DNA of 28,174 nucleotides from Acanthamoeba sp. SK_2022b (GCA_027943245.1 JANDJZ010000557.1:1-28174), one strand, 5' to 3'. Counted from the first letter of the stretch, positions 9,779 through 23,603 are shown. Notes: generated by a model from the sequence alone, not told the origin. Numbers and translations: made by a program.

Positions 9779-11225
9779 TCGTGAAACGAATAAAAAGTGG
9801 AGTTACACAAAGCACTGACACAGCTGAGCATGCGCAGTAGCGCCCTGAGTGCCAAGACACACTGCTCAGGGGTGCAGATCTTCACAACCGACTTAGTGTT
9901 GGGTGGTTGAGGACACCACTAAACAGAAACGCAAAAAAAAAGTGGGTAAACAACCATAACTCGGCGCGTTCATCAGGGGGAGCAGGAATGCGTCGTGCAT
10001 GCCTTACAATGAAGTGGATGGGAGGGAGAGCGTGGGAATATAAGTGGTACACCACCGGTGTGGGTGTTGACCAAACCTCGCACCCTCCACTCGCAGACAT
10101 CAAGCCTCAGGAGCATGTGGAGGATAACACACTGGTTTAAGCGTATGCTCAGGACTTGTCACAACATTCTTCTCATCAGCCAAGGCAAGCAACCAACACT
10201 CCCTCTCCCTTTCATCCTTGAGCATACACAAAAATGCTTCTCCCTCAGGCCTGAGACTGCCACCCAAGAATATCCCATAGCCACTGCATTAGAGGCACCT
10301 ACCACCTCTCTTCTTAAAGCACAGCCATCTAACACAAAAACACTGCAACTACCCCTTACCTTAAAGCCAGATGATACTATGCTTCCTTCTCAAGAAATCA
10401 GATTTTTATTTCTGATGGATTCCACCTGGTTATATGTCAGATAACAGGCTAAATGACCTGGAGATCAGCTTGTGTAGAACAATAGAAGGTGGCATGAGCT
10501 CAAGAGACTATGTGATGCCCTGTAGCTCCTACTGTAAACCTGTTGCAGAGAATCCCTCACCTAATCCATTCTACTGCTCTGCTCCTTGCATGGAAGCCTG
10601 AAGCTCTGCACACTGAGCTCCAAGAGCAGACCAATAAACAGAAGTGCACACAATACCCACACATCAGCCACCTGTCCACGGTACATCTGCAACACATCAC
10701 AAATAAACTCTCCTTCCACAATCTCCTCTTTGCTTTTTCACCTTTCCCACAGGAGCACACTCTTCTCTGTGTCATTAGCCATCACACAACCATCAGTCAT
10801 TCTCCATGCATCCAAAAGCTTCATTCTCCTTACTACCAGTCTCAGCAGCACCACTCCATCCAACTTGCAGATGACACAGTTATGGACACACAAGGCCTAC
10901 CTCCTCCACCACCCACCCCTGAGTCCCCCACCCATCATTGCCATGTGTGGAGGTGATGAATTTATGGAATGGTCAGAGATCTGGGCAAAAGTTCCGCGGA
11001 ATGTCAGAAGGAATGGTTGGAATGGGCGTGCCGCCAGAGGAAATCTCAAGCGGAAGAGCAGGGGACGTACGAGGCCGCGGCAACTCCTTCGCCACACGTC
11101 ATCCTGCTGTGCTCGGTCCTCGCCGTCACCTCGCACTGCAGACCCAACAAACATCAGCTCAGGGCCGAAGAAACAACGCAACGCCTTGAAAGAGATTCAC
11201 TCTACACACAACTCTTCAATAGTTC
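9779..11225. other. Gene-poor interval with a low-GC island
   Basis: Beyond the poly(A) signal no gene can be supported. From about 10100 to 10970 GC falls to roughly one half, against over 60 percent in neighbouring exons, the top strand becomes rich in A and C, and the codon bias of the neighbours vanishes. Open frames such as 10058-10444 and 10586-11230 have odd compositions and no recognised motif. A TATA-like ATATAAG stands at about 10037. After 10970 the sequence returns to normal composition and leads into the trehalose synthase start. Confidence 0.6.
9789..9794 (+). terminator. Poly(A) signal AATAAA of the alcohol dehydrogenase gene
   Basis: The hexamer lies 10 bases after the stop codon; the 3' UTR is predicted to be very short. 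Confidence 0.6.
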
Positions 11226-12254
11226 AATGAGTGTACGCCAACCCGCACTCAATCTGCACAACAACTTAGTTTTTCTGTTTTATTTATTTATTTATTTATT
11301 ATCATTGATTAATGGACGTGTGTTGAGATCTGCAGACCGAGACTTCAGACGCACCCGCGCTTAGCGTGGTAGTGGCCGCCGAGGAGACCGTGGCCAGCGC
11401 CGTTCCGCCTCTCATGAGGCGACGCAGCTCCCTCGCCATGAGCGGTTCGGGCGTCGTCCTCTCCCGCCGCGACTCCCTCGTCCAGGGCCTCGTCGCCGAC
11501 TTTCACAGCATGTGCGCTTGCCCCCCTCCCCATTGAATGTCTCTTTCGCTCTTCTCTTCGCACTTCGCTCTTTGCTTTTCGTTTTCGTTTTGTTTGACTC
11601 GCCACGCGCGTGCAGGCAGGGCAAGACCGAGCAACTCAACCCCGTCTTGCCAGACTACTCTGCGTACGCTAGTCTCGTCCTCGTGTTTCTCTCTTTCTTG
11701 TGTGCGTGTCTGGCGATGTGCGTTGACGCTGTGTGTGTGTCACAACCTGCATGCGGGGGGGGGGGTAGCCATGACGAGGTGTCGTTCCCGGGAGACAAGC
11801 CGTACTGGTACAAGGAGGCCGTCTTCTACGAGGTCTACGTCAGGTTAGCCTCTCCCCTACTCTCTGCCTTCCCCTCGCTGGCCTCACTCTGCCTTTGCTT
11901 GCCCCCCCTTCTCCCTCCCTTTCATGGCCACCAGAGCGTTCTGCGATTCGAATGGCGACGGACACGGCGACCTGGTCGGCCTCACCTCCAAGCTCGACTA
12001 CCTCCACTCCCTCGGCGTGGACTGTCTATGGGTGAGCCCCGCCCTACTCTCTCTCTCTCTCTCTCTTTCTCCTTGTACATGTCCCGCGAGCTGGATCTCA
12101 CGCAAGAGTTGCAACGGTTCGTTGTCGCTGTTGGGGGGCGGGGTAGCTGCTGCCCATCTACCCGTCGCCGCTCAAGGACGACGGCTACGACGTGGCCAAC
12201 TACGTCGACATCCACCCGGACTACGGAAACCTCGCCGACTTCAAGACCTTCGTA

Positions 12255-12306
<52 letters not shown>

Positions 12307-13559
12307 CACACACACATCACACACACATCACACACACATCACACACACATCACACACACATCACACACACACACGTGAGCTCGGGGATAATGTTGGTTGC
12401 GTGACAGGTGAACGCCGTCCACGAGAGGAGCATGCGAGTCATCGTCGACTTTGTGCCCAACCACACGTATGCTCATCAGCGATTACTGTTCACCGATGCG
12501 CCGCGCGTGCTGATGTGTGGTTTGGGGGGGGGGGCAGGTCGGCCGATCACAAGTGGTTCCAGATGGCGCGGGAGGACCGCAACTCGCCCTACAGGGATTA
12601 CTACGTGTGGACCGACGATCCCAAGAAGTACAAGGAGGCCCGAATCATCTTCATCGATACCGAGGAGTCCAACTGGGTACACTCGCTCTCCTCCTCCACC
12701 ACCCTCTCTCCCTCCTCGCCTCTCTCTCTCCCCTCTTTCTTGTCGACGTCTTGCCTGCGCCTAACTGTGGGGGGGGGGCAGACGTGGGACGAGAAGGCGG
12801 GCCAGTACTACTGGCATCGGTTCTACTCCTCGCAGCCCGATCTCAAGTGCGCGCCGCCGCTCCTCGTGTCTGATCAATGGTGTTGTGCGCGCGTGTGCTT
12901 TTACAATGCGATACTAATCAAAACGCCTGTTGGTTGGCGCAGTTTCGAGAACCCTAAGGTCCAGCAGGAGATGTTCAACATCATGAAGTTTTGGCTTGAC
13001 ATCGGCGTCGACGGCTTCCGTGTCGACGCCGTCCCCTACCTCTGTACCCCACCTCCCCTCTCCGCTCCTCGCTTTTCGTTCTTTTCAGTCGCTTCGTTCT
13101 TTCTTACTCCCTCCCTCCCCCCGTGCGTGCTCCAGTCGAGGAGGAGGGCACGAATTGCGAGAACTTGCCGCAGACGCACGAGTTCCTGAGGCGCATGCGC
13201 AAGTGGCTCGACGACAACTACACCGGGCGCGTCATCCTGGCCGAGGCCTGCCAGCCGCCCATCGACGTCCGCAAGTATTTCGGCGACGAAGGCGACGAGT
13301 TCCACATGGGGTGCGTCTCGCGCGCGTGCCAAACGGTTTGTGTGCGTTCGTTGTGTGGCGTGTGCTATTTTAACTCCGAATGTTGTAGATTCCACTTCCC
13401 GGTGATGCCGCGCATCTACCTCTCGATCAGGAGCGAGGAGAGCACGACCCTGCGTGACATCCTCGCCGACACGCCCCTCATCCCCGAGAACTGCCAGTGG
13501 GTGACCTTCCTGCGCAATCACGACGAGCTCACCCTCGAGATGGTACACGCTTCTCCCTA

Positions 13560-13594
<35 letters not shown>

Positions 13595-13928
13595 CACACA
13601 CACACAACACAATGCTTACGGTGGTGTGCACTGGGCGATATCAGGTGACGCCCGAGGAGCGCAAGTGGATGTGGGAGCAGTACGCGCCCGAGCCCCGCAT
13701 GAAGATCAACCTGGGCATCAGGCGACGCCTCGCCCCGCTGGCACGCCACTCCCTCCCCAATGGACTTCAATCCGCTCGTGTGTTTGTGTGTTGGCAATGA
13801 AATGGGAGGGGGAGGGGGAAAGAGAGGTGGGCTGACGCTGTTGGGGCGCGCTGCAGATGAACAACGACAGGCGCCAGATCGAGCTGGCCTACAGCCTGCT
13901 GTTCACCCTGCCCGGCTCGCCTATCCTC

Positions 13929-13961
<33 letters not shown>

Positions 13962-14875
13962 ATCTGGCTGCCCGACCGCAATGGCGTACGCCCCTCTTTC
14001 CAGTATTGTTGTTATAATAAATTGAATAAATATTATATTCTAATATCATATATTAAATACTATAAATATTAAATATTTCATTAATTTACCGTTATTGAAT
14101 ATTCGGCGGAATTGCAATTTTTCATGTCACATTGCGCTGGCAGGTGCGTACGCCCATGCAATGGAAGGCCAAGGAGGCCAACGGTGGCTTCTCCACATCG
14201 AGCAAGCTCTACGCGCCCGTCGTCAATGACGAGACCTATGGCTACGACATCGTCAACGTCGACTCCCAGTACGCCGTACGTGTCTGGCTTTTTCTCCTCA
14301 TCGTATTGGGTGATCCTGATCGTGATCGTGATCGTGGTCGCGTGCTGACATTTGCATCACCTCCTTTGCAGGAGCCCGGCTCGCTGTTCCACGCCGTGAG
14401 CCACATGGTTCGCACGCGTAAGAAGCACCCGTCGTTCGGCACGGGCACGCTGTACTGGATCGACTGCGAGGAGAAGCGCGTGGCGGCCTACATCAGGTCG
14501 ACCTCCTTCGACAAGATGCTTTGCGTGTCCAACCTCAGCTCGCGCCCGCTCGACGTCGCCATCAAGCTGCCCGCGGGCGACATCCCGCCCGCGCCCGAGG
14601 CCGGCAACCCCGCGCACACGCACCCGCACGAGCTCGCGCTCGGCGGCACCTGTACTACCACCCGCGCCTGTTTTTCTTGGCTTGCTTGCCCACTCACGCT
14701 TGGCCATCTCGACACACGTCATGCAGTCATGAGCCCGGAGCACAACGAGGGCCTCACGTTCTTCACGGACATCTTGACGTCGATCCAGTACCCGGTGGTG
14801 CGGGGCGTGTTGCAGGCCAGCCTGGCGCCCTACCAGTTCCTGTGGCTCAACGTGGCCCAGGCCTTTGACTTCTGA
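11226..14875 (+). CDS. treS: Trehalose synthase (maltose alpha-D-glucosyltransferase), GH13 family
   Basis: Seventeen exons: 11226-11231, 11336-11511, 11616-11663, 11769-11843, 11935-12031, 12147-12251, 12408-12466, 12538-12676, 12782-12846, 12943-13043, 13136-13310, 13389-13542, 13645-13740, 13857-13985, 14144-14275, 14372-14651, 14727-14875; 661 residues. The enzyme interconverts maltose and trehalose by intramolecular transglucosylation. TreS marks: [51 protein letters not shown] with nucleophile Asp285, LAEACQ with acid/base Glu327, [12 protein letters not shown] with Asp394, and [14 protein letters not shown] Ser- and Arg-containing extension of about 80 residues precedes the catalytic domain and has no bacterial counterpart that I recall. 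The start rests on a two-codon exon (Met-Ser) joined to TETSDAP. The intron after 13740 uses a GC donor. In amoebae trehalose relates to osmotic stress and encystment; the bacterial-type enzyme suggests old gene transfer. Confidence 0.93.
12257..12374 (+). repeat. (CA)n followed by an 11-base repeat array in TreS intron 6
   Basis: After a pure CA tract to about 12303, a T recurs exactly every 11 bases (12306, 12317, 12328, 12339, 12350, 12361), giving a regular higher-order CA repeat. Confidence 0.9.
13560..13612 (+). repeat. (CA)n microsatellite in TreS intron 12
   Basis: About 15 CA units and a broken tail lie in intron 13543-13644. Confidence 0.9.
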
Positions 14876-15222
14876 GCTGCTGGGACAACGGGCCAGCCAA
14901 CCAGGCTCGAGGCACTACACAATGCCCCGCAGCTGTCGGGCCTATCGCGAGCTTAATGAAGCGCGTTGATTGGACGCCCAATTCAGTGAGCACTTTCTCC
15001 GCCCGCAAACGAATTTTCGGCGCAATTCGAAACTCCGAAGCACGCTTGTTGGTCGAGTACAAATTTGGGCAATTAAGCATTTGGCGCACGTAGAACGCCG
15101 GCCCTCTTTCTTTGTTTCCTCTCGTTGCGTCTCGTTTGATCTGCGTCGCCTGGTTCTGCATTCGATCCGGCCTCCGTTCGAATCGCTCTCGTCCACAACC
15201 CGATTTTGATCTACTACTTGCG
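14876..15222. other. Intergenic region between TreS and the PhyH-family gene
   Basis: It holds the 3' flank of TreS (no obvious AATAAA) and a pyrimidine-rich leader (about 15100-15220) before the next start codon. Nothing else is seen. Confidence 0.5.
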
Positions 15223-16612
15223 ATGGCATCTGTCAACGAAACGGCTTTCCTCGACCTCACGCCGGCTCAGTTGGAGTCGTGGAAGCGCGACGGCTTCCTC
15301 TACATCAAGGCCGAGGACTTCTGGACGCCAGAGCAGATCGAAAATCTTAAGAAGGTGATTAAATCTTTTTCTGCTCAATAGTTTTAATTCCAATCCGTTT
15401 TTAATATTTCCTTCTAATAATCAACTTATTCGTTACATAATATATTAACGATTATAAACTAACGATTTTTTATCCCTTGTGATTTGTAAAATTGCGACTT
15501 CACCGAACAGTGGACGGGCGATGTGGAGACGTGGCCCGAAACGCCCGGCAAGTGGATGATGTACTACTCCCAGTCGTTGCGCCAGGACGACGAGGGCCGC
15601 CGCCTTCTCCACCGAATCGAGAACTTCTTCGACTACCACGCCGGCTTCAACCAGGCCTTCAACGGTGAGCGCTTCCTCCACCTCGTCACGCAGCTCTTTG
15701 GCGGCGAGAGGGCCATCCTCCACAAGGAGAAGATCAACTTCAAGTACCCCGGCGGCGAGGGCTTCGAGCCTCACCAGGTGAGTGACCGCGCGGCCCTACT
15801 TGATAGTAGGAGAAGTAGTTGCCTCACCGTGGAACCCCGTGTGCATGCGCAGGACCACGCTGCGGGCTGGTGGATGTACGGCCAGAGCCTCCACATCTCC
15901 ATCATGGTCAACATCGACAAGGCCACCAAGGAGAACGGTGCGTAGCCGACGATGTGTCGTGCGTGTGTCTTGCTTCTGGCCTGACGCGCACGCGGCAGGC
16001 TGCCTCGAGGTCGTGGCGGGCGAGCACAACAAGGGCCTCCTCGGCCCCGAGTTCCAGGCCGTGCCGCAGGAGCTCGTCGACAAGTACACATGGTTCGACA
16101 GCCTTCTCCCCCTCCCCCCGTCTTTCCCTCCTACTACTCTTGCCTCTTCTGATGCGACGTCTGTTCCTCGCGTTGCGCGTCGTGTAGGATTCCACTGGAA
16201 ACCAACCCGGGCGATATCGTCTTGTTCGACTCGTACGTGCCTCACCGTTCGGGTACGTCGCGCTCCACTTGGCTGGGCACGAGCAGGGTCGCCGAGGTGT
16301 GTGAGCTCATGTCTACCTCTCTCGTTCATGAAATTGCCAGCGCCCAACCTCAGCGACAAGCCGCGTCGCGTGCTCTACGTTACCTATTCGAAGGAGAAGG
16401 AGGGCGACTACAGGTACCGACCCCGTTCATATGGGTGTTGTGGGCGCCCAATGGCCATCGCGTTCGTGATTGGACGAGTTTGTTGATGATTCGATGGCGG
16501 TGGTGTTGATGACGTGTCAACCACCAGGGCCAAATACTACGAGGACAAGAGGAAGTCGTTCCCGCCCGACTGCGAGAGGGAGGAGGGCAAGGCCTACGCC
16601 TACAAGATCTAA
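15223..16612 (+). CDS. Phytanoyl-CoA dioxygenase (PhyH) family Fe(II)/2-oxoglutarate oxygenase
   Basis: Seven exons: 15223-15354, 15511-15777, 15853-15937, 15999-16092, 16188-16252, 16341-16413, 16528-16612; 266 residues, close to the length of small PhyH-like proteins. The iron-binding triad is visible: His132 and Asp134 (EPHQDHAAGWW, split across the exon 2/3 junction) and distal His212 (DSYVPHRSG). The N-terminus (LTPAQLESWKRDGFLYI) is the usual PhyH opening. The predicted reaction is 2-oxoglutarate-dependent hydroxylation of a small molecule; the substrate cannot be inferred, since relatives act on phytanoyl-CoA, ectoine and many others. There is no N-terminal peroxisome signal, and the C-terminal tripeptide YKI is not a PTS1. 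The exon 4 donor (gttcga at 16093) was chosen because it restores WIPL in frame. Intron 1 is AT-rich, unlike the exons. Confidence 0.9.
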
Positions 16613-16693
16613 GCCTCGTTCGAACTCTTCTTACTCTCTCATCTTTGCAGTCTTGTTCAACCTCCCCTCGGCAAGGCCGCTGCACATTCATTC

Positions 16694-17227
16694 ATGAACG
16701 TTGAACAAGAACGTTCCCTTTGGGGCCTATTTCTGCACCTTTTCGACAGTTCTTCCACGAGTAGCCGTGTTCCTCTGTCTAAGCGCTTCATGTCACCTCT
16801 CGTGCTACTTCAAAGATGGATTCTTATTAATCTTTCTACAAGTTTCCGTCGCTGGCCCGTGTTGCCGGGGCAGCCTGCATTCCCTTGGGTAAAGACGAGC
16901 ACCACGCTTTCTTCTACACCGGTTGTTTGCTGTTGTTTTGATTCAAAAGGATTCATTTGGTGGGGAGCAGTAACCGCAGCATACCGTCGCCATCCCTACG
17001 CGACGGTGGTTGTCGGAGTCACAGGCACTGTGGGCCTGGTTGCCGCCGCCTGCACCTACGGCCCGCTGCGCCCGCCAGCTAGCTCGAACCCGCCCCCGCC
17101 CATGCCCGTCCCTCTGCCCCTCCAGACACATCACCACGCCACCCAAGCCCAGCCCCAGCCGCCCCCGCCAGGGGCGCCCACGGCCAGAGCTCCCCCGGGG
17201 GAGGACCGAAGGCTGCGTGCTGTGTGA
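16694..17227 (+). CDS. Hypothetical small membrane protein with proline-rich tail
   Basis: An open frame of 177 codons starts 82 bases after the preceding stop. The first 95 residues have no clear coding character and could be leader or contain an undetected intron. From FIWWGAVTAAYRRHPYATVV onward the composition is coding-like, with one hydrophobic segment (YATVVVGVTGTVGLVAAAC) and a Pro/Gln/His-rich tail. An AATAAA at 17280-17285, about 55 bases after the stop, supports a transcript ending here on this strand. No family recognised. Confidence 0.4.
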   Translation: MNVEQERSLWGLFLHLFDSSSTSSRVPLSKRFMSPLVLLQRWILINLSTSFRRWPVLPGQPAFPWVKTSTTLSSTPVVCCCFDSKGFIWWGAVTAAYRRHPYATVVVGVTGTVGLVAAACTYGPLRPPASSNPPPPMPVPLPLQTHHHATQAQPQPPPPGAPTARAPPGEDRRLRAV

Positions 17228-17279
17228 TAATATCCTTACCTAGGAAAGGAAAAAAATATGAGAAGAGGAGTTTATGATA

Positions 17280-17285
17280 AATAAA
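17280..17285 (+). terminator. Poly(A) signal AATAAA downstream of the small membrane protein frame
   Basis: The hexamer sits in an AT-rich 30-base patch between the small ORF and the glycosyltransferase start. Confidence 0.45.
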
Positions 17286-17347
17286 TTATAGAAATTCCGC
17301 CAATCACAAAATTGTGGCGCCACCACCGTGAACCACGGCACGGGACG

Positions 17348-19789
<2,442 letters not shown>

Positions 19790-19813
19790 AAATACATTGC
19801 TTGATAAGCAGAA

Positions 19814-19819
19814 TTTATT
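19814..19819 (-). terminator. Poly(A) signal for the receptor gene
   Basis: AATAAA read on the minus strand, about 70 bases beyond the receptor stop (19890-19892). It overlaps the 3' flank of the opposite gene, so the two transcripts probably share antisense tails. Confidence 0.5.
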
Positions 19820-19858
19820 AAAATGTACAAGTCGATTTTATAAAATATATAAAATAAT

Positions 19859-19864
19859 AATAAA
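19859..19864 (+). terminator. Poly(A) signal AATAAA for the glycosyltransferase gene
   Basis: It lies 70 bases after the stop at 19787-19789, in the AT-rich gap between the convergent genes. Confidence 0.55.
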
Positions 19865-19889
19865 AATTACTACGAATGAAATGGTTGGA

Positions 19890-20470
19890 TCAGGGCAGCT
19901 CGATGCCGCTGGCTCCGTTGCTGAGGTCGACGTCGAGCGAGTGGTCGCCCGCGAGCTGGTTGAGCACGACGAGCACCTCCTCCATCGACGGCCGCTTGTC
20001 GGCCTTGGCGTGCCAGCACTTCTTCACGGTCTTCCCGAACGCCAGCGGACAGTCGGCGGGGAGCTGTGGCCGCTTGCCCTCGAGCACGTCGAGCGACACG
20101 CCCATGAAGTTGCGGCCCGCGAACGGTTGCTTGCGCGTGGCCATCTGCCACATCGTCATGCCGAACGAGTACACGTCGGCCTTCTCCGAGTACTTTTCGC
20201 CGCGAATGATCTCCGGCGCTGGTCAAGAGAAGACACATTCTTGTGTGAGCTACTCGACAACCACATGCGCAGAGTTGAAGAGGGCAGTAGTAGGGGGAAG
20301 ATGGGCTACCGGTCCACGATGGCGTGCCGCATCGGGTCATGGTGGCGTTCTCCTCCTTGATGCGAGCGAATCCAAAGTCGGCCACCTTCACGTTCCAATT
20401 CTCGTCCACCTGGGCGTCGTCGCGTTTGCGTTTTCATTTTGAGAATTGAAACATTTGCGTTTGCGTTTCG

Positions 20471-20545
<75 letters not shown>

Positions 20546-20576
20546 TGTGTGTGTGTGTGTGTGTGGTACGCACGAG

Positions 20577-20611
<35 letters not shown>

Positions 20612-23074
20612 AGGGCGACAGGGAGTGGAGGTAGTTGACGCCCAGCGCCGCCGAGCGCAGCATGCGCATGCGCTTGTTCCACGGCAGCCGCACGCCGGTG
20701 TCCATCAGCAGGTCGTTGAGCGAGCCCTGCTTCACGAACTCGGTCACGATGCACAGGTTGGGGCGCTTGACGCAGGCGCCGATGAAGAGGACGATGTTGG
20801 GGTGGTGGAGCTCGGAGAGGAAGGCCATCTCGGCCCTGAACTCGAGCATGCGCCGCTCGTCGAGCTTCTGCTTGACAAACTTCTTGACGGCCACGTCCAC
20901 GCCCTTCCAGCGGCCCTTGAACACGACGCCGTAGGACCCCATGCCCACCTGCTTGCCCAGCTGGATCTCCTTGAAGTCGATGACCCAGCGGCACAGGTTG
21001 GCCGACGTCAGGAAGTTGTCCTCCTTGAACATCATGCCCTCGCCCACAGTCTCCAACACCTCGTCGCCCTCCTCCCTACACAGTGGAACAAATTAGGAAA
21101 AATCAATTTCCAAATAAGTGAAAGTATGCGAATAATTTGTCGACGGACACAAATAAGGAGGTAGTGGCGGCGCACCGTGAGCTGTTGCCTTGGCTGTCGG
21201 TGCCGTCGTCCGCGGCGTCGGCGGTCTTGCGCGCGATGCCGTTGAAGTAGCGGCCCTCGAGGCCCTTGACCCTCATCTCCCACACCTTGGCGCCCCGACT
21301 GTCCACCGAGTCTGGCATCTCGAACCGGCCCAGGCACGCGAATCGGTTCTTCTCCCTGGCCATCTCCGCGTCCTTCACCTTCTCGTACGCCGTCTGCGAC
21401 AGCAACACCTACGCCACACCATCGTCAACATCATTGTCACCATTTTCATTTTCTGAAAACAAAAAATAAATGACAAATAATCAAATATAAAAAGAAAGAA
21501 AAATGAGGTACCTGGCCGCCGTTGCTGACCGATGTGATGCGTGCGGCGGCGTTGACCACCGGCCCGATGTACTCGACGCGGCGGGACATGGCGTCGCGCA
21601 CCATGCGGGGCCGGCCAACGTGGATGCCCATGCGGACGCGCAGGCCGCGGAAGATGACCCGGTCGTCGACGTCGCCCCACTCCTCCGCCGCGCCCGGGTG
21701 GTCGAGCAGCGCTTCGGGCCACTCCACCTTGAGCAGCTCCTGCTGCACCGCCGCGCACCTGCCGATGCGCCACACGCCGCACAATGACACGTCAGCGCAC
21801 ACGCAAATCCGCATGAACGATCATGGCCGCGCCGAACCATTCGAGGGCGTCCGAGGTGCGCTGGAAGGCCATGCAGAAGGAGCCCTCCCCGCTGTTCTTG
21901 TCTCTGATGAAGACCACCTCGTAGCCCTACGGTGTTGCGCAGTCAAGTCGAGTCAATTGGAATGCCAAGAATGTGGAATGTGCTGGAGCGGGAGACCTGG
22001 TGAGCTTTGAGGAGTGAACGGAGGAGCTGGTTGTGGAGGAGGGTGGCCTCCTTCATCGCCACCGCGTTGAACTCCCACAGGGAGGCCGCGCGCGTGATGT
22101 CCGAGAACAGGATCGTGACCTCGCCCTCGGGCGGCGTCACGCCCGCTGCCGCCGCCGCCGCCTTGCCGCTGCTCGACGAATTGCCTGCGCGTGTCGCATT
22201 CCATAAGGTGAGCGCGTGTTCGTGTCTCTTTTGGGTGTGCGAGCGCGTGGCGTACTGGAGGAGTTCGAGGTCTGCATGGAGCTGCTGAAGTGAGGCGCCG
22301 AGCTCCAGGACCCGTTCGACAGGTGGCTCACGCCCATCTTGCCTGTGTAGGCCCATTGTGTCAGGAGGACGTGGCGAATCACTCGATAAGCGAAAGTGTA
22401 GTGCCCACGTACTCGAAGAAGATGACTTGGATGTAGAGGCAAAGGCTGATTCGCCCGACATGGTGCTCAATCGCGTCATCACCTCCTACACAAAAAATAA
22501 CCACTTTTCATGAGACTAATAATGATAATAAAAATAATAAAAATAAAATTAAGAAATAAAATGCGAATGTGTGCAAAGTAGGAAGAGCATTGGAGGAAAG
22601 AGCGTACAAGGAAGGTGGGGCGGACGGTGGGGTCCTGGTGCCAGCAGTTGGTGAGGAGCTCCTTGTACTCGGCTGTGCCCTCGGGCTCCTTGTCGGTATC
22701 TTCGGGGAGCGGCGGTCGCAGGTTGTCCCTGATCACGCTCACCGCGATAGCGGCCGGGCTCATCCCGTTGAAGGGCTGCTGCCTCGTCAGCAACTCCCAC
22801 AAGATGATGCCTGTCCACATCCACGTCGACATCTTCCTAAGGGAAAGAAGATGAAGGAGAGGTGGGAGATGAAGAGGAGATACCGAAGGAGTAGACGTCG
22901 GCGAGGATGTAGTCGGTGTCCATCGACTCGTTCAAGATTTCGGGGGCCGTCCAGTGGACGCTGCCCTGGAGGTGGCCCCCCTTGCCGTGCTTGACCTCCT
23001 CGTTGAACTTGGTCAACCCAAAGTCGCTCACCTGCCCCGCAGGAGCGTGTGTGATTAGAGTCTCGTTGCTTTCG

Positions 23075-23154
<80 letters not shown>

Positions 23155-23552
23155 GTGGTGAACCTTAACGTTCCACTTGTTGTCGAGGAGGAGGTTGAGC
23201 GACTTGAGGTCGCGGTGCACGATGCCCGACGAGTGGAGGAAGTGCATGCCCTTGGCCGCCTGGTAGGCCAGCTTGAGCACGAGCCCGAACGGCACCGCCG
23301 GCACCAGCTCGTTGTGAAGGAACTGCCCCGTGTGCGCACACGCGTCATCACACCATTACCACCCACGAATCCTTTGGCGCAGAAAGGGCGAGGAGGCAAC
23401 GCACGTCGTAGAGGGAGCCGAGGGCCATGAACTCCATGACTATGCACATCTTGGGCGGCTTGGTGCACGCCGCCATGAACAGCACCACGTTCGGATGCCG
23501 CAACGCCGTCATCACGCGCACCTGTTGTTGCGTCACCACATTTATCAACGAC

Positions 23553-23603
<51 letters not shown>

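Noticed and set aside
10840..10890. LADDTVM in one frame of the low-GC island, resembling the reverse-transcriptase YADDT motif
   Set aside because: No other reverse-transcriptase motifs lie around it in the same frame, and the tyrosine is absent. It is most likely chance.
12300..12370. Regular 11-base repeats that might suggest a CRISPR-like or regulatory array
   Set aside because: There are no unique spacers. It is a CA microsatellite with a periodic substitution inside an intron of a eukaryotic gene.
13741..13797. Read-through of TreS exon 13 to a later GT donor, adding about 13 residues
   Set aside because: It would insert residues into the invariant RRLAPL-NNDRR segment. The GC donor directly after APL restores the family sequence.
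21743..21818. Alternative acceptor in the cyclase domain adding CAAVQ before QELLKVEWP
   Set aside because: It needs a donor in a phase that is not available at 21818. The phase-0 junction ATC then CAG closes cleanly.
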